A DNA stretch of 64,000 nucleotides, from the NCBI RefSeq assembly GCF_000722545.1, contig NZ_JNVM01000004.1, positions 1 to 64,000 on the forward strand, read 5' to 3'. A model generated the notes under the pieces. It did no database searches and had not been told where the DNA came from. It saw nothing but the letters and a program-made list of their open reading frames with translations. This DNA comes from Paenibacillus tyrphae (lineage in GTDB: Bacteria > Bacillota > Bacilli > Paenibacillales > NBRC-103111). How positions within the stretch are numbered: position 1 is the stretch's first letter; the number at the start of each line of letters is the position of its first letter. Position numbers and translations under genes: made by a program. Shown here in pieces: positions 1-7,665 of this stretch.

Positions 1-53
1 CGCAGGTGGCGGGAGTGTTCAAGGGCAGTCGTTCCTGTACCTTAACAAAAAAG

Positions 54-182
54 AAATAGGCCGCCCTGTTAGCAGAGGGATGCGACCTATTTTCTAACGA
101 TATACCTTTGAAGCCACCGCTCTTAAACGCGGCTATTGTGTGTGGGAGTGTAGATGTTACCAGCATCTGCATTCCCTTTTTT
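54..182 (+). ncRNA. Hairpin RNA region resembling the 3' end of a type I toxin-antitoxin locus
   Basis: Two RNA hairpins lie close together. The first pairs AAATAGG (54-60) with CCTATTT (86-92) through an imperfect GC-containing stem. The second pairs GGGAGTG...GATG (from 144) with CATCTGCATTCCC and ends in six T residues at 177-182, so it is a good intrinsic terminator. The layout, with an AAAAAAGAAATAG-type end of a short frame just before it, recalls the 3' part of Bacillus small hydrophobic (holin-like) toxin messages and their antisense RNAs. That identification is from memory of the family. The toxin coding part would lie left of the window, and the visible upstream frame is not hydrophobic. 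Confidence 0.35.
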
Positions 183-295
183 AGTACGCGCTTGACCTGC
201 ATCAGTCGTAATTGGTCTAAAATGCCTATTTAATTCGACAAATAATTCCAATAGTAGTATTATAGATTCATGAATTGAGATTGGGCGGTGTTTCT

Positions 296-385
296 ATGGA
301 ACTAATTTGGAATGTCGTTGGGATAACTCTTCTAAGTTCGACTTTATATTTATCTTTAAGAGTGCTTTTAAAAAAATCGGAATAA
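296..385 (+). CDS. Possible 29-residue hydrophobic small protein
   Basis: A 29-codon frame starts with ATG after a G-rich stretch (GGGCGGTG about 7 bases upstream) and encodes a hydrophobic segment followed by basic residues (ending LLKKSE). The size and pattern fit small membrane toxins or leaders of Gram-positive type I toxin-antitoxin loci, and it sits just downstream of toxin-RNA-like hairpins. No antisense promoter was verified. Frames this short occur by chance, so this is tentative. Confidence 0.25.
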   Translation: MELIWNVVGITLLSSTLYLSLRVLLKKSE

Positions 386-466
386 AACGATGCAAGAAGT
401 GATCAACACTGCTACTTCCATTTGATTTCTTAAAATGGCTATCGGACAATAAGCGTGATTTAGACC

Positions 467-1000
467 TTACTTACGCTCCCCGCTCCTCGCGATGACTTTT
501 CCGATTTCCGGATAACGAAGATACAATATCCCGCTCATAGCCCCGGATGAAAGTGCTATTCCCGCCCACGTCAGCCAGTCTCCGCCGCCTGTTAAACTGC
601 CTTCAAAAATCAGTTTAATCAGTATTCTAGCGGCAAGGTAGCATATCCAGGCTATGATATATGAAGGTCCACTTTTGGAATAAAGAATCCCTTGTTTGCT
701 GTAAACCTGTGTGCTTATTCCTTGCCATACCCCAATTACAATGGAGACGATGCACACTAGAAATAACTCCGTGTTCATCAGGATGGTCATGTCTTTGGGC
801 AAGCTGGTGAACGCCTTGTAACCGGCAAGGATCGGAAGAACCAAAATATCTCCACGATCTACTTTTTTGGGCATCAATTTCCTAATCACTACATAAACGA
901 CAACAGCAATAATGACCAATGCTAGCATGGGCCCATGTAACAAGGAGCTGAGCCCTCCTTCGATCACGCTGGCTAAATTCCCAATCTGATGCGTCCCCAT
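467..1000 (-). CDS. Integral membrane protein, possibly CcdC/DUF1453-like
   Basis: A 177-residue protein with four or five hydrophobic segments (about residues 20-40, 50-65, 78-95, 112-135, 143-160) and short polar loops, so a cytoplasmic membrane protein. The middle part, with a 'QVYSKQGILYSKSG' turn between two helices, is reminiscent of CcdC/DUF1453 proteins, but I see no diagnostic motif. The ATG is preceded on the minus strand by AAAGGAAT at normal spacing. It is transcribed away from a two-component system 190 bp to the right, so they may share a control region. No function can be assigned. Confidence 0.6.
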   Translation of the reverse strand: MGTHQIGNLASVIEGGLSSLLHGPMLALVIIAVVVYVVIRKLMPKKVDRGDILVLPILAGYKAFTSLPKDMTILMNTELFLVCIVSIVIGVWQGISTQVYSKQGILYSKSGPSYIIAWICYLAARILIKLIFEGSLTGGGDWLTWAGIALSSGAMSGILYLRYPEIGKVIARSGERK

Positions 1001-1030
1001 ATCACTATTCCTTTCATTCTATTTGTCAAG

Positions 1031-1044
1031 AACCTGATCAGGTT
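1031..1044. promoter_or_regulatory. Perfect 14-bp palindrome between divergent genes
   Basis: AACCTGATCAGGTT is a perfect palindrome in the 192-bp space between the minus-strand membrane protein and the plus-strand sensor kinase. Its position suits an operator for one or both genes, but no known regulator consensus was recognised and a chance palindrome of this size is possible. Confidence 0.3.
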
Positions 1045-1192
1045 GTTCTCCTCACCAACGGTATCACATGCTGCTTTTCCCTTCATCTATCTAAGGTTGA
1101 TTTACGACGTTCGTCTATATCGATCGATGGAGGTTAGGTGTCGTCCTCATGTGATAAAATAAATAAATCATAGCATGCGAAGGAATGTCCGT

Positions 1193-2335
1193 ATGGAAAA
1201 ATCATTTTTTCAAATGATCGATCAGAACGTCAGCCATGTCATCAGTACCCTCGCCTTGTTGCTCTTGGTTTATAATCATGTCTTTTTCTATGGATTCCAA
1301 GTTTTTGGGATAAGCACGGGCATTGTTGCGGTTTACGTCTGGATGCTTTGGTCGAATCCGTCGTCATGGAATGCATCCCGATACATCCTGGTTACCGCCA
1401 TATTGATTGCTGCGGCGGTTACGGTACGCGGGTTGCATACAGGATATCCCGACAATTTTTTGCTATGGCCGCTTGTTTTTCTTCTGGCAAGAGCACAACC
1501 GGCTTGGAGCCGGGTCACGACTTCTCTTGCTGTTTTAACCGGCGTTGTAATCGTTCTTCTGTCCTGTACCGATAAAATATCTTACGGGGACATACTGGCC
1601 TTAATCGGCGTTTATATTTCAATCCGCAGTCTGACGTTGCTGAAGGCAGCCAACCAGGAGAATGAGAGGCAGCTTGCAGAGTTGAAACAAGCGCATGCCG
1701 AGCTTCAAGAAGCCGCGGTCCATTCCATGCGATATGCAGCGATTTCGGAAAGGACAAGGCTGGCACGAGATATTCATGACGGTCTCGGGCATCACATGAC
1801 TTCTCTGATCGTCCAACTGCAAGCGCTAAAGCTTATTTTTGGCAAAGAACCGGCAGCTGCGGAGGAAAGCGTCGAGGAACTTCTAAAGGTAGCGCGAAAA
1901 GGGATGGAGGAAATCAGAACGGCCGTTCGGGAGTGGTCGGATGACGAGAAAGGGCTCGGCATTATTGCGTTGAAAGGACTCGTATCGCAAACACAATCCA
2001 ACTCGAAGCTCCAGATCGAATTTTTTCAGTGCGGCAATATTTCGGAATGGACGTTGGAGCGCAGCACCGTTCTTTATCGCATATTGCAGGAATCCCTTAC
2101 GAATATATTGCGGCATGCCGATGCTGATCACGCTACCGTGACGGTCGAGGAGGCAGGTGGGCGTGTCCGACTCACGGTTGCCGACAATGGAGCCTATAAT
2201 GGAAAAAAGCCTCTGGAGAGCGGCTTCGGCCTCAGTGGAATGAAGGAACGATGCGAATCCGTAAACGGGCATTGTTCGTTTTCTTTCAATACGCCGCAAG
2301 GTCTGAAGGTTGAAGCGGTCATACCGTTGACCTAA
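1193..2335 (+). CDS. Two-component sensor histidine kinase, NarL/LiaS type (HisKA_3)
   Basis: Membrane sensor kinase that should phosphorylate the response regulator encoded next. The N-terminal 150 residues form five or six membrane helices without a large extracellular domain, followed by a short coiled coil (about 150-185). The HisKA_3 dimerisation box contains the phospho-acceptor His in 'RLARDIHDGLGHH' (about residue 195), and an HATPase_c domain follows with 'NILRHA' (N box), 'VADNG' (G1) and 'GFGLSGM' (G2). An upstream in-frame ATG at 1175 lacks a ribosome site, whereas the ATG at 1193 has AAGGA 8 bases before it, so I start there. It resembles DesK/LiaS-like intramembrane kinases; the signal is unknown. 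Confidence 0.88.
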   Translation: MEKSFFQMIDQNVSHVISTLALLLLVYNHVFFYGFQVFGISTGIVAVYVWMLWSNPSSWNASRYILVTAILIAAAVTVRGLHTGYPDNFLLWPLVFLLARAQPAWSRVTTSLAVLTGVVIVLLSCTDKISYGDILALIGVYISIRSLTLLKAANQENERQLAELKQAHAELQEAAVHSMRYAAISERTRLARDIHDGLGHHMTSLIVQLQALKLIFGKEPAAAEESVEELLKVARKGMEEIRTAVREWSDDEKGLGIIALKGLVSQTQSNSKLQIEFFQCGNISEWTLERSTVLYRILQESLTNILRHADADHATVTVEEAGGRVRLTVADNGAYNGKKPLESGFGLSGMKERCESVNGHCSFSFNTPQGLKVEAVIPLT

Positions 2336-2362
2336 AAAGGCCGGTGACAAGGAGATGAGATT

Positions 2363-3022
2363 ATGAAATCCATTCGTATCGTGCTTGCCGACGATCAGCC
2401 CTTTGTTCGCAAAGGGTTGCGTTATATTATCGATAGCCAGCCCGACATGCAAGTTGTGGGAGAAGCGGCGGACGGTGATGAAGCGGTGGCCGCCGCCTTG
2501 CGCACCACTCCCGATGTGGTCATTTTGGACATACAAATGCCCGGTTCAGACGGCATCTCGGCAACTAAAGAGATTGTCCAATCGTTGCCCGGCGTTAAAG
2601 TCGTCCTCCTTACAACGTTCGACGTACAGGAATATGTTTTTAACGGTATTCGCGCCGGGGCTGTTGGCTATTTGTTGAAGGATACCGAAACGGAAGCATT
2701 GCTCGAAGGCATTCGCGCCATGGATCGGGGGGCCATGATTTACAACACGACGACTGCGAAGCAAGCCTTCACTCAAATTCTGAATCCGAATTTGGAAGAA
2801 ACGGCAGCCTATGACAAACTGCCTGCCAATCCGCTAACCGATCGGGAGCTAGAAGTTTTGCAATTGCTCGCCTATGGCAGGCGAAATCATGAACTGGCCG
2901 GTATCCTTCATGTCTCGGAAGGCACCATTAAAACTCACATCCACAATATCATTCAGAAGCTGGGCGTAGAGGACCGCACCCAGGCGGTAGTGATGGGCAT
3001 ACGCCGTAAACTCGTGAAATGA
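2363..3022 (+). CDS. Response regulator, NarL/LuxR family
   Basis: A 219-residue cytoplasmic transcription factor and the cognate partner of the kinase 27 bp upstream. The receiver domain (1-120) has the acidic pair in 'LADDQ', the phospho-acceptor Asp in 'VVILDIQMPGSDG' (about 56), Thr in 'LLTTF' and Lys in 'LLKDT'. The C-terminal LuxR-type helix-turn-helix (about 152-215) reads 'LTDRELEVLQLLAYG...SEGTIKTHIHNIIQKLGV'. Ribosome site AAGGAG is well spaced from the ATG. Gene order (kinase then LuxR regulator, ended by a terminator) is that of LiaSR/DesKR-like pairs. Targets cannot be told from the sequence; the divergent membrane protein is one candidate. Confidence 0.92.
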   Translation: MKSIRIVLADDQPFVRKGLRYIIDSQPDMQVVGEAADGDEAVAAALRTTPDVVILDIQMPGSDGISATKEIVQSLPGVKVVLLTTFDVQEYVFNGIRAGAVGYLLKDTETEALLEGIRAMDRGAMIYNTTTAKQAFTQILNPNLEETAAYDKLPANPLTDRELEVLQLLAYGRRNHELAGILHVSEGTIKTHIHNIIQKLGVEDRTQAVVMGIRRKLVK

Positions 3023-3069
3023 ATGAAACTTCCTCAAGTTCCTGAACGGCGTTTACACATCAACATAGA

Positions 3070-3101
3070 GGCATTCTCTCTTACGAGGGAATGTCTTTTT
3101 T
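3070..3101 (+). terminator. Rho-independent terminator of the two-component operon
   Basis: An 11-bp stem (3070-3080 with 3085-3095, two G-T pairs), a 4-base TTAC loop and a run of six T. It lies 48 bases after the response regulator stop. Confidence 0.9.
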
Positions 3102-3145
3102 GTATGGACGATTTCGGTAGCTTCGACGCTGCGGCCGTGCGAAAT

Positions 3146-3463
3146 GGATGTAAACTTTTGTGTACAGGCACTTCCGGGCTTTCGCCCACATACACTAATA
3201 CTAATCTTTGCGCGAAGACTTCTGAGACCGTTGATCGGCAAACACCTTAGGGGGTGGCTGGAATGCCCGGATTGTTCAGTGCCGTAGCTTTATTTATTAA
3301 ACAGCTTACTTTGCTCGTTTCCTACGTAAAAAACAACGCGTTTCCCCAGCCCTTGGCAGAGGATGAAGAAGACAAACATTTGAAGCTGATGGCTCAAGGC
3401 AATCAACACTCGCGCAACGTGCTCATTGAGCATAACCTTCGGCTTGTCGCGCACATCGTCAAG
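3146..3463 (+). repeat. Left copy of a 318-bp direct repeat (sigK 5' region)
   Basis: Bases 3146-3463 match 9361-9678 with about four single-base differences over 318 bp. The repeat contains a sigma-K-type promoter, the leader, the ribosome site and the first 67 codons of sigK. Similarity stops abruptly on both sides. The two copies, in the same orientation and 6215 bp apart, bracket the island with the ATPase/HNH, GIY-YIG and Fic genes. Homologous recombination between them would remove the island and leave one intact sigK. Confidence 0.95.
3169..3197 (+). promoter_or_regulatory. Sigma-K/sigma-E-type promoter, left repeat copy
   Basis: CAC at 3169-3171, then 17 bases, then CATACACTA at 3189-3197. 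This fits the sigma-K pattern (AC, about 16-17 bp, CATAnnnTA) and is also close to the sigma-E -10. It is identical to the copy before intact sigK and would drive the truncated copy, and perhaps read towards the island, in the mother cell. Confidence 0.5.
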
Positions 3464-3472
3464 ATGATATGA
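3263..3472 (+). pseudogene. sigK: Truncated sigK copy (N-terminal 67 codons)
   Basis: The first 67 codons encode the same protein as intact sigK at 9478: pro-sequence '[15 protein letters not shown]', then 'NNAFPQPL' and the start of region 2 ending 'LRLVAHIVK'. The frame then meets unrelated DNA, adds Met-Ile and stops. It therefore lacks most of region 2 (core binding, -10 recognition) and all of region 4, and cannot be a sigma factor. An upstream in-frame GTG (3254) exists; ATG at 3263, 5 bases after AGGGGGTGG, is the better start. It is the scar left on one side of the island. Confidence 0.9.
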
Positions 3473-3582
3473 GCAAAGTCAAACGTCATAATTACTTCCT
3501 TCAGTTTAGAGCCAAAGTAAAACGGATTAGCAAAAGCCATACAAAAACCTTTGTGGACGAACCGGAAGTATCCTTGACATGA
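3469..3582 (+). CDS. 37-residue basic ORF at the island's left junction
   Basis: A short frame begins six bases past the end of the repeat, overlaps the truncated sigK stop in another frame, and ends four bases before a strong terminator. The product is basic ('[22 protein letters not shown]...'), with no recognisable domain. It could be the C-terminal remnant of a larger gene (for example a lost recombinase) cut by the duplication event; that is inference only. No independent ribosome site of its own beyond the sigK coding sequence is apparent. Confidence 0.3.
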   Translation: MSKVKRHNYFLQFRAKVKRISKSHTKTFVDEPEVSLT

Positions 3583-3585
3583 TTC

Positions 3586-3609
3586 AGAGGCCAAAGGGCC
3601 TCTTTTTTT
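3586..3609 (+). terminator. Rho-independent terminator at the left end of the island
   Basis: AGAGGCC and GGCCTCT form a 7-bp stem around an AAAG loop, followed by a run of T. It should stop transcription from the truncated sigK promoter before the ATPase gene. Confidence 0.85.
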
Positions 3610-3724
3610 GTTTGGTAAAAAAGTAACATTCCTAATCATACTTTTGTAATAAAATTCACTAAGTACTAATTGCCTATTTTTATTTTCCGGTCATGAAAAA
3701 TATGGTATTATTGCACTATATTCA

Positions 3725-3747
3725 CCCGAGTTAAGCCAATTCTCGGG
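3725..3747. promoter_or_regulatory. Inverted repeat in the ATPase gene's promoter region
   Basis: CCCGAG (3725-3730) and CTCGGG (3742-3747) face each other across 11 bases, about 100 bp before the ATPase start. The surrounding 3610-3843 is AT-rich, and TATTAT about 20 bases before the repeat could be a -10 element with a weak TTTTCC -35. It may be an operator or a leader hairpin. Otherwise nothing was seen in this 234-bp stretch. Confidence 0.25.
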
Positions 3748-3843
3748 CCGAAATTATTCTCGATTTTGATGGCATTCATACTTTGCTTCACAATATTCTT
3801 GCATTTTGGGCAATAATTATTTTTCCATATAACGAGGTGCGAA

Positions 3844-5757
3844 ATGGAGCTATTATATATTTATTTAAACAACTACAGAGGTGTATTTAAAGAACAACAG
3901 CTTAATTTCAGTAATGAGCTCCGTTTTAGATATAACAAGGCTTCAAAGGAACTACGGGTTGAGAGAAATGATCAGTATCTGCCCCAATTCTTTCAAATAG
4001 GTAAAGAACGCGACCCTGAGCATGGTAAGATCGTGAACGTGACAGGCATAATCGGTAAAAATGGTGCCGGCAAAACAACCATTTTGGAATACATAAAGGA
4101 GAACCTTGTCGAGGGGGCAGGAGGACTTTTAGTTAAAGCAATCGTCATTATGCGAGATGAGAAGGGGAAGGGAATAATTTTTGTTCATTCCGACCTAGGG
4201 ATTGAAAAAGGTAACTTTTATGACTTTGATTTCGAAGAACCCTATTATTATGAGGAAAAAGCAGATAAAATGCTTCCGTTGTTTACTTCTGTCATAAGCG
4301 ACACAACGGTTGTATTTTATTCCAACATCTTCGACGCCCGACAAGAACGCGAATGGGCGGGGATGCGTAATATTTCCACGAATTACTTAGTGAAGCAATA
4401 TAAACGTGACATCGTAGAAATGGATGAGAACTTTTTAATTAGCGAAACGGAATTGTATCGGCGGGAGGAAATTCGAAAACAACTTCATTTTATCTATAGT
4501 AACCGATATGAAATGCAGGATTTACCTATCAAACTCCCAGAACGTGTGATTGTAACCGCACGGCCCACTCGTTTCGAGTTTCAGGCTGTAGATTCGAAGA
4601 ACAAAAGGAAAAGAAATCTTTTTAAACTTGAGCACTTCATAAGAGATTTAGTGAATTCAAATTCAGAACAACATTGGATCGATAAAGTAAAGAAACACTT
4701 TTGGGGTTCGCTCATGAATACATTCTTTCATGAACTACAAAAAATGAAGTGGGCACTCATATTTGATAACATTACTTTAGAGTATGCATTCGATGAAAAG
4801 GTGAGTTTACATAAAAAATTAATTCTTATTCTCCAAATGATGATTCAGATGGTTAAACATGATAAATACAGTCACGATTCACTTTGCCGTTGGCTTGATT
4901 GCATCAAACAATTAATTGATTTTTTTGAAGTACATATAACCAAGGATACCGTCAGCCCTGTCGATTACTCTTTTATCATTCCACTGGACGGTTCGGAAAA
5001 CGAATCCGAATCTTCTTTGAAGAAATTACTAGATTTACATTTGGAAGCGGCACGCTTTACGCCGTTTCTTGATTTTGACTGGGGAGATTTAAGCTCGGGG
5101 CAAAAAGCATTTTTAAGCTGCTATGCAAGATTTTATGCCTTAACGGACCATCAACAGATCGCAAGCAATATGCAGCTTCAGAAAAATGTATTGATTCTTA
5201 TTGATGAAGGCGAACTATATTTACACCCTGAATGGCAAAAGAACTTTTTATACAATTTGATTCGTTATTTACCATCTGTCTATACCAATCGGAATATTCA
5301 AATCATTCTTACTTCCAATTCACCCATCATCATTTCCGATTTGCCCAAGTCTAACCTGATTTTTATTGATAAAGGGGAGAATGGATGCCGGGTCATTGAC
5401 GGGCTGCAGGAAACCAAACAAACTTTTGCCGCTAACATTCATACGTTATTTGCTGATGCCTTTTTTATAAAGACCGGGCTTATTGGTGAATTTGCGAATC
5501 AAGTTTTATTATCGCTCATCAACACGATCAACGAAACCCCGTCCCCAGAATTGTTTAAACGACGGACGGAACTTGAATCCCTGATTGGGCAAATCGGGGA
5601 ATCTGTGCTGCGAACGAAAATATCCAGTATGTTGAAAAATAAGATTCAAGAGTATGCGGACAATACTCAAGTTAACAGGCAGCTCCTCGAAACGATCAAA
5701 AAGATGCAAATCGAGATTGAGGAGTTGAAACGAGGGAAAAGTAATGATTTTAATTAA
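3844..5757 (+). CDS. Septu-like (PtuA-type) AAA/SMC-like defence ATPase
   Basis: A 637-residue soluble ATPase, first gene of a coupled pair with an HNH nuclease. Walker A 'GKNGAGKTT' is at 71-79; the ABC-type signature 'LSSGQKA' is near 416; Walker B 'LILIDEGELYLHPEWQ' is near 450, followed by 'SNSPIIISDLP', as in OLD/RecF-like AAA_15/AAA_21 proteins. A long helical insert separates the two halves, and the C-terminus is a coiled coil. Such ATPases control partner nucleases in phage defence (Septu PtuA, retron Ec78, AbiL-like). The next gene overlaps by 14 bases, so translation is coupled. The region is AT-rich compared with the right half of the window. Assignment to Septu rather than another ATPase-HNH family is inference. 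Confidence 0.72.
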   Translation: MELLYIYLNNYRGVFKEQQLNFSNELRFRYNKASKELRVERNDQYLPQFFQIGKERDPEHGKIVNVTGIIGKNGAGKTTILEYIKENLVEGAGGLLVKAIVIMRDEKGKGIIFVHSDLGIEKGNFYDFDFEEPYYYEEKADKMLPLFTSVISDTTVVFYSNIFDARQEREWAGMRNISTNYLVKQYKRDIVEMDENFLISETELYRREEIRKQLHFIYSNRYEMQDLPIKLPERVIVTARPTRFEFQAVDSKNKRKRNLFKLEHFIRDLVNSNSEQHWIDKVKKHFWGSLMNTFFHELQKMKWALIFDNITLEYAFDEKVSLHKKLILILQMMIQMVKHDKYSHDSLCRWLDCIKQLIDFFEVHITKDTVSPVDYSFIIPLDGSENESESSLKKLLDLHLEAARFTPFLDFDWGDLSSGQKAFLSCYARFYALTDHQQIASNMQLQKNVLILIDEGELYLHPEWQKNFLYNLIRYLPSVYTNRNIQIILTSNSPIIISDLPKSNLIFIDKGENGCRVIDGLQETKQTFAANIHTLFADAFFIKTGLIGEFANQVLLSLINTINETPSPELFKRRTELESLIGQIGESVLRTKISSMLKNKIQEYADNTQVNRQLLETIKKMQIEIEELKRGKSNDFN

Positions 5758-6763
5758 TGCGGATAATCTGGTCAATATGGCGGAAGTTGAGAGTGAGCAT
5801 CTGAAACATTTTAAAACAAAAATTACACGCAAGTTGGATAAGAAGATTGGAGCCAGATACGCTCGAAACAAGCCTTTTTACACCTATATTCGAGATCATA
5901 TCGACGAAATCCTAATCGGTAAACCACAGGGGTTAGATCGAATCGCGAAGGAAATCAAGGGGACATATGGAATAACATTCGAAGATGAACCCTCTAGAAA
6001 AACCGCACTATGCAAGGAATTAATTAAAATATTCAATTATAAGACTTTTGTTACGAGCTATCCGCCAGCAAAATGGGGGGCCTATCAACTGGTTTCCAAG
6101 TTAAATGTAAACGTTTGCCCTTACTGCAATCGCCAATATACGTTTATGGTCATCAGCGACGACCCGGCCAACAAAGGGAAGACACGTGCGCGGCTCGACC
6201 ATTTCTATGACAAAGCGACGTATCCATATCTGGCAACATCCTTATACAATCTGATTCCCTGTTGCAGCATATGCAATTCCGATCTCAAAGGAACCGATGA
6301 TTTCACAATAGACACGCATTTACATCCCTATGTAGATGAGTTCGGCCAATATTTCAAATTCGGAATCGACATGGCTGACAAAAGCAAATTAAAACCGGGA
6401 GATACATCCCAGATTGATTATTTGTTTGGCAAAGGCGAAGAATTTGAAATCGTCATACGAGACACATGCACAGATCCTGTACTGAAGCAGAAAGTTAAAA
6501 ATAACCTTCAGGTATTCAAAATCAAGGAGTTATATAATCATCACAAAGATCATGTGCTCGATTTGATTAAGAAAAAGGTCGTTTATTCTGAATCACAAGT
6601 TGATGAATTGTATGATCGGTATAGAGGCCTGCTCTTTTCTAGCCGTGAAGATGTGATCCAAATGATTACGTCCAACTACGTAGGACATGAAAACCAGGAT
6701 AAAAAAGTATTAGCCAAAATTACACAGGATATTGTCGAAGAGTTGGAATTATATATTTGGTAA
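5744..6763 (+). CDS. HNH endonuclease partner (PtuB-like)
   Basis: A 339-residue protein with a zinc-type HNH core: 'CPYC' near residue 125, 'RLDHFYDKATYP' near 150 (catalytic DH), 'LYNLIPCCSICNS' near 172 with the second Cys pair and the catalytic Asn. This arrangement is that of PtuB/retron-type and related nucleases that work with an OLD/SMC-like ATPase. The start lies inside the ATPase gene (14-base overlap). It presumably cleaves DNA or RNA when the ATPase is triggered by phage. It is longer than typical PtuB proteins (about 250 residues as I recall), with extra N- and C-terminal helices, so it may belong to a sister family. Confidence 0.72.
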   Translation: MILINADNLVNMAEVESEHLKHFKTKITRKLDKKIGARYARNKPFYTYIRDHIDEILIGKPQGLDRIAKEIKGTYGITFEDEPSRKTALCKELIKIFNYKTFVTSYPPAKWGAYQLVSKLNVNVCPYCNRQYTFMVISDDPANKGKTRARLDHFYDKATYPYLATSLYNLIPCCSICNSDLKGTDDFTIDTHLHPYVDEFGQYFKFGIDMADKSKLKPGDTSQIDYLFGKGEEFEIVIRDTCTDPVLKQKVKNNLQVFKIKELYNHHKDHVLDLIKKKVVYSESQVDELYDRYRGLLFSSREDVIQMITSNYVGHENQDKKVLAKITQDIVEELELYIW

Positions 6764-6815
6764 AGTTTTGCGGCCTAGACACATCTATAGCTTCCGATCC
6801 TATACCCTTGTGTTG

Positions 6816-6974
6816 TGTCTGGATGGAGCTCGCAGCTGTCCTCAGGAAGATGTGGGAGGCGTTTGGGGACATCAGCAATTGCTGGAAGTACTACTTGCTC
6901 CCAATCATCCAGAGCAGCGGTCGGAGAGCAAAAATCCTGTGAAGCTAACCCGCGTTTTTATGGAGAAAAGCTGA
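6816..6974 (+). pseudogene. Remnant of a pRiA4b ORF-3-like protein
   Basis: From 6816 one frame reads 'CLDGARSCPQEDVGGVWG' followed by 'QQLLEVLLAPNHPEQ', which matches the conserved C-terminal motif of plasmid pRiA4b ORF-3 family proteins (typically C-x-x-GARACPPEDVGG-x-WGY with an NHPEHEE tail). The part upstream is not recognisable, and the tail diverges and stops at 6974. There is no start codon or ribosome site placed to express it. It is a decayed accessory gene between the HNH and GIY-YIG genes. Confidence 0.5.
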
Positions 6975-7011
6975 AGAGAAATGGAACGAAGACCTTTGGG
7001 GAGGGAATTCC

Positions 7012-7581
7012 GTGAAAACAAAATTCTACGTGGTAGTTAAAGGGCTCCAACCAGGGATTTTTAACAAATGGGATGGGGGGGCCAAACAAAACGTTGAAGG
7101 GTATAGAGGCGCCGTCTATAAATCATTTTCGAAGTTAGAGCTAGCAGAGATATGGTGGCAGCAGATGTCCCCAGAGACAAGAAGTCCTACCTACCATTTT
7201 GATCAATCAGAGATTTCCTTGGAAATTCAGTCTATCGAAACAGATGAAGAACCAGGGCCTTACTATACTTATCTTATTATTGATCCTCGAACCCAGACAC
7301 CATTTTACGTCGGACAAACTCGTGATGTTGAACATAGGAAAGTCGGCCACTTGCGTGATTCTAATAAAAACAGAGCCTATAAAAAAAGGATTGCAAGTAT
7401 TCGGAAGGATGGTCTCGAACCGGAATTCCTGGTCGTTGATACACAGCCAACAAACGCTGATTCCCTTCGTTCGGAAACGGAATGGGTAAAAAAGCTTGCA
7501 TACCAGGGCATTCGTGTGTTAAATGGTTGGCGTGAACATAAGGAATGGATCGACTTGATCCTCAAAGAAAAAACTGAATAG
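7012..7581 (+). CDS. Fusion of RNase H1-type hybrid-binding (viroplasmin) domain and GIY-YIG nuclease
   Basis: A 189-residue protein. Residues 2-50 ('KFYVVVKGLQPGIFNKWDGG' then 'VEGYRGAVYKSFSKLELAEIWW') match the caulimovirus viroplasmin/RNase H1 N-terminal domain, which binds RNA-DNA hybrid or double-stranded RNA. Residues about 83-175 form a GIY-YIG nuclease: 'YYTYLII' replaces GIY, 'FYVGQT' is the YIG strand, Arg and His follow in 'RDVEHRKVGH', and the metal-binding Glu is probably in 'SETEWV'. It starts with GTG 6 bases after GGGGAGGG. The coupling suggests cleavage of a nucleic acid recognised through a hybrid. It sits between a defence pair and a Fic gene, so a defence role is plausible but unproven. 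Confidence 0.75.
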   Translation: MKTKFYVVVKGLQPGIFNKWDGGAKQNVEGYRGAVYKSFSKLELAEIWWQQMSPETRSPTYHFDQSEISLEIQSIETDEEPGPYYTYLIIDPRTQTPFYVGQTRDVEHRKVGHLRDSNKNRAYKKRIASIRKDGLEPEFLVVDTQPTNADSLRSETEWVKKLAYQGIRVLNGWREHKEWIDLILKEKTE

Positions 7582-7665
7582 AAAAGGTCGCACTGCTTAA
7601 TGAAATATCACTTTGCGGCAAAATAGCGGCAATGGTATAATGTAATTATTGAGGAAGGTGATTTT

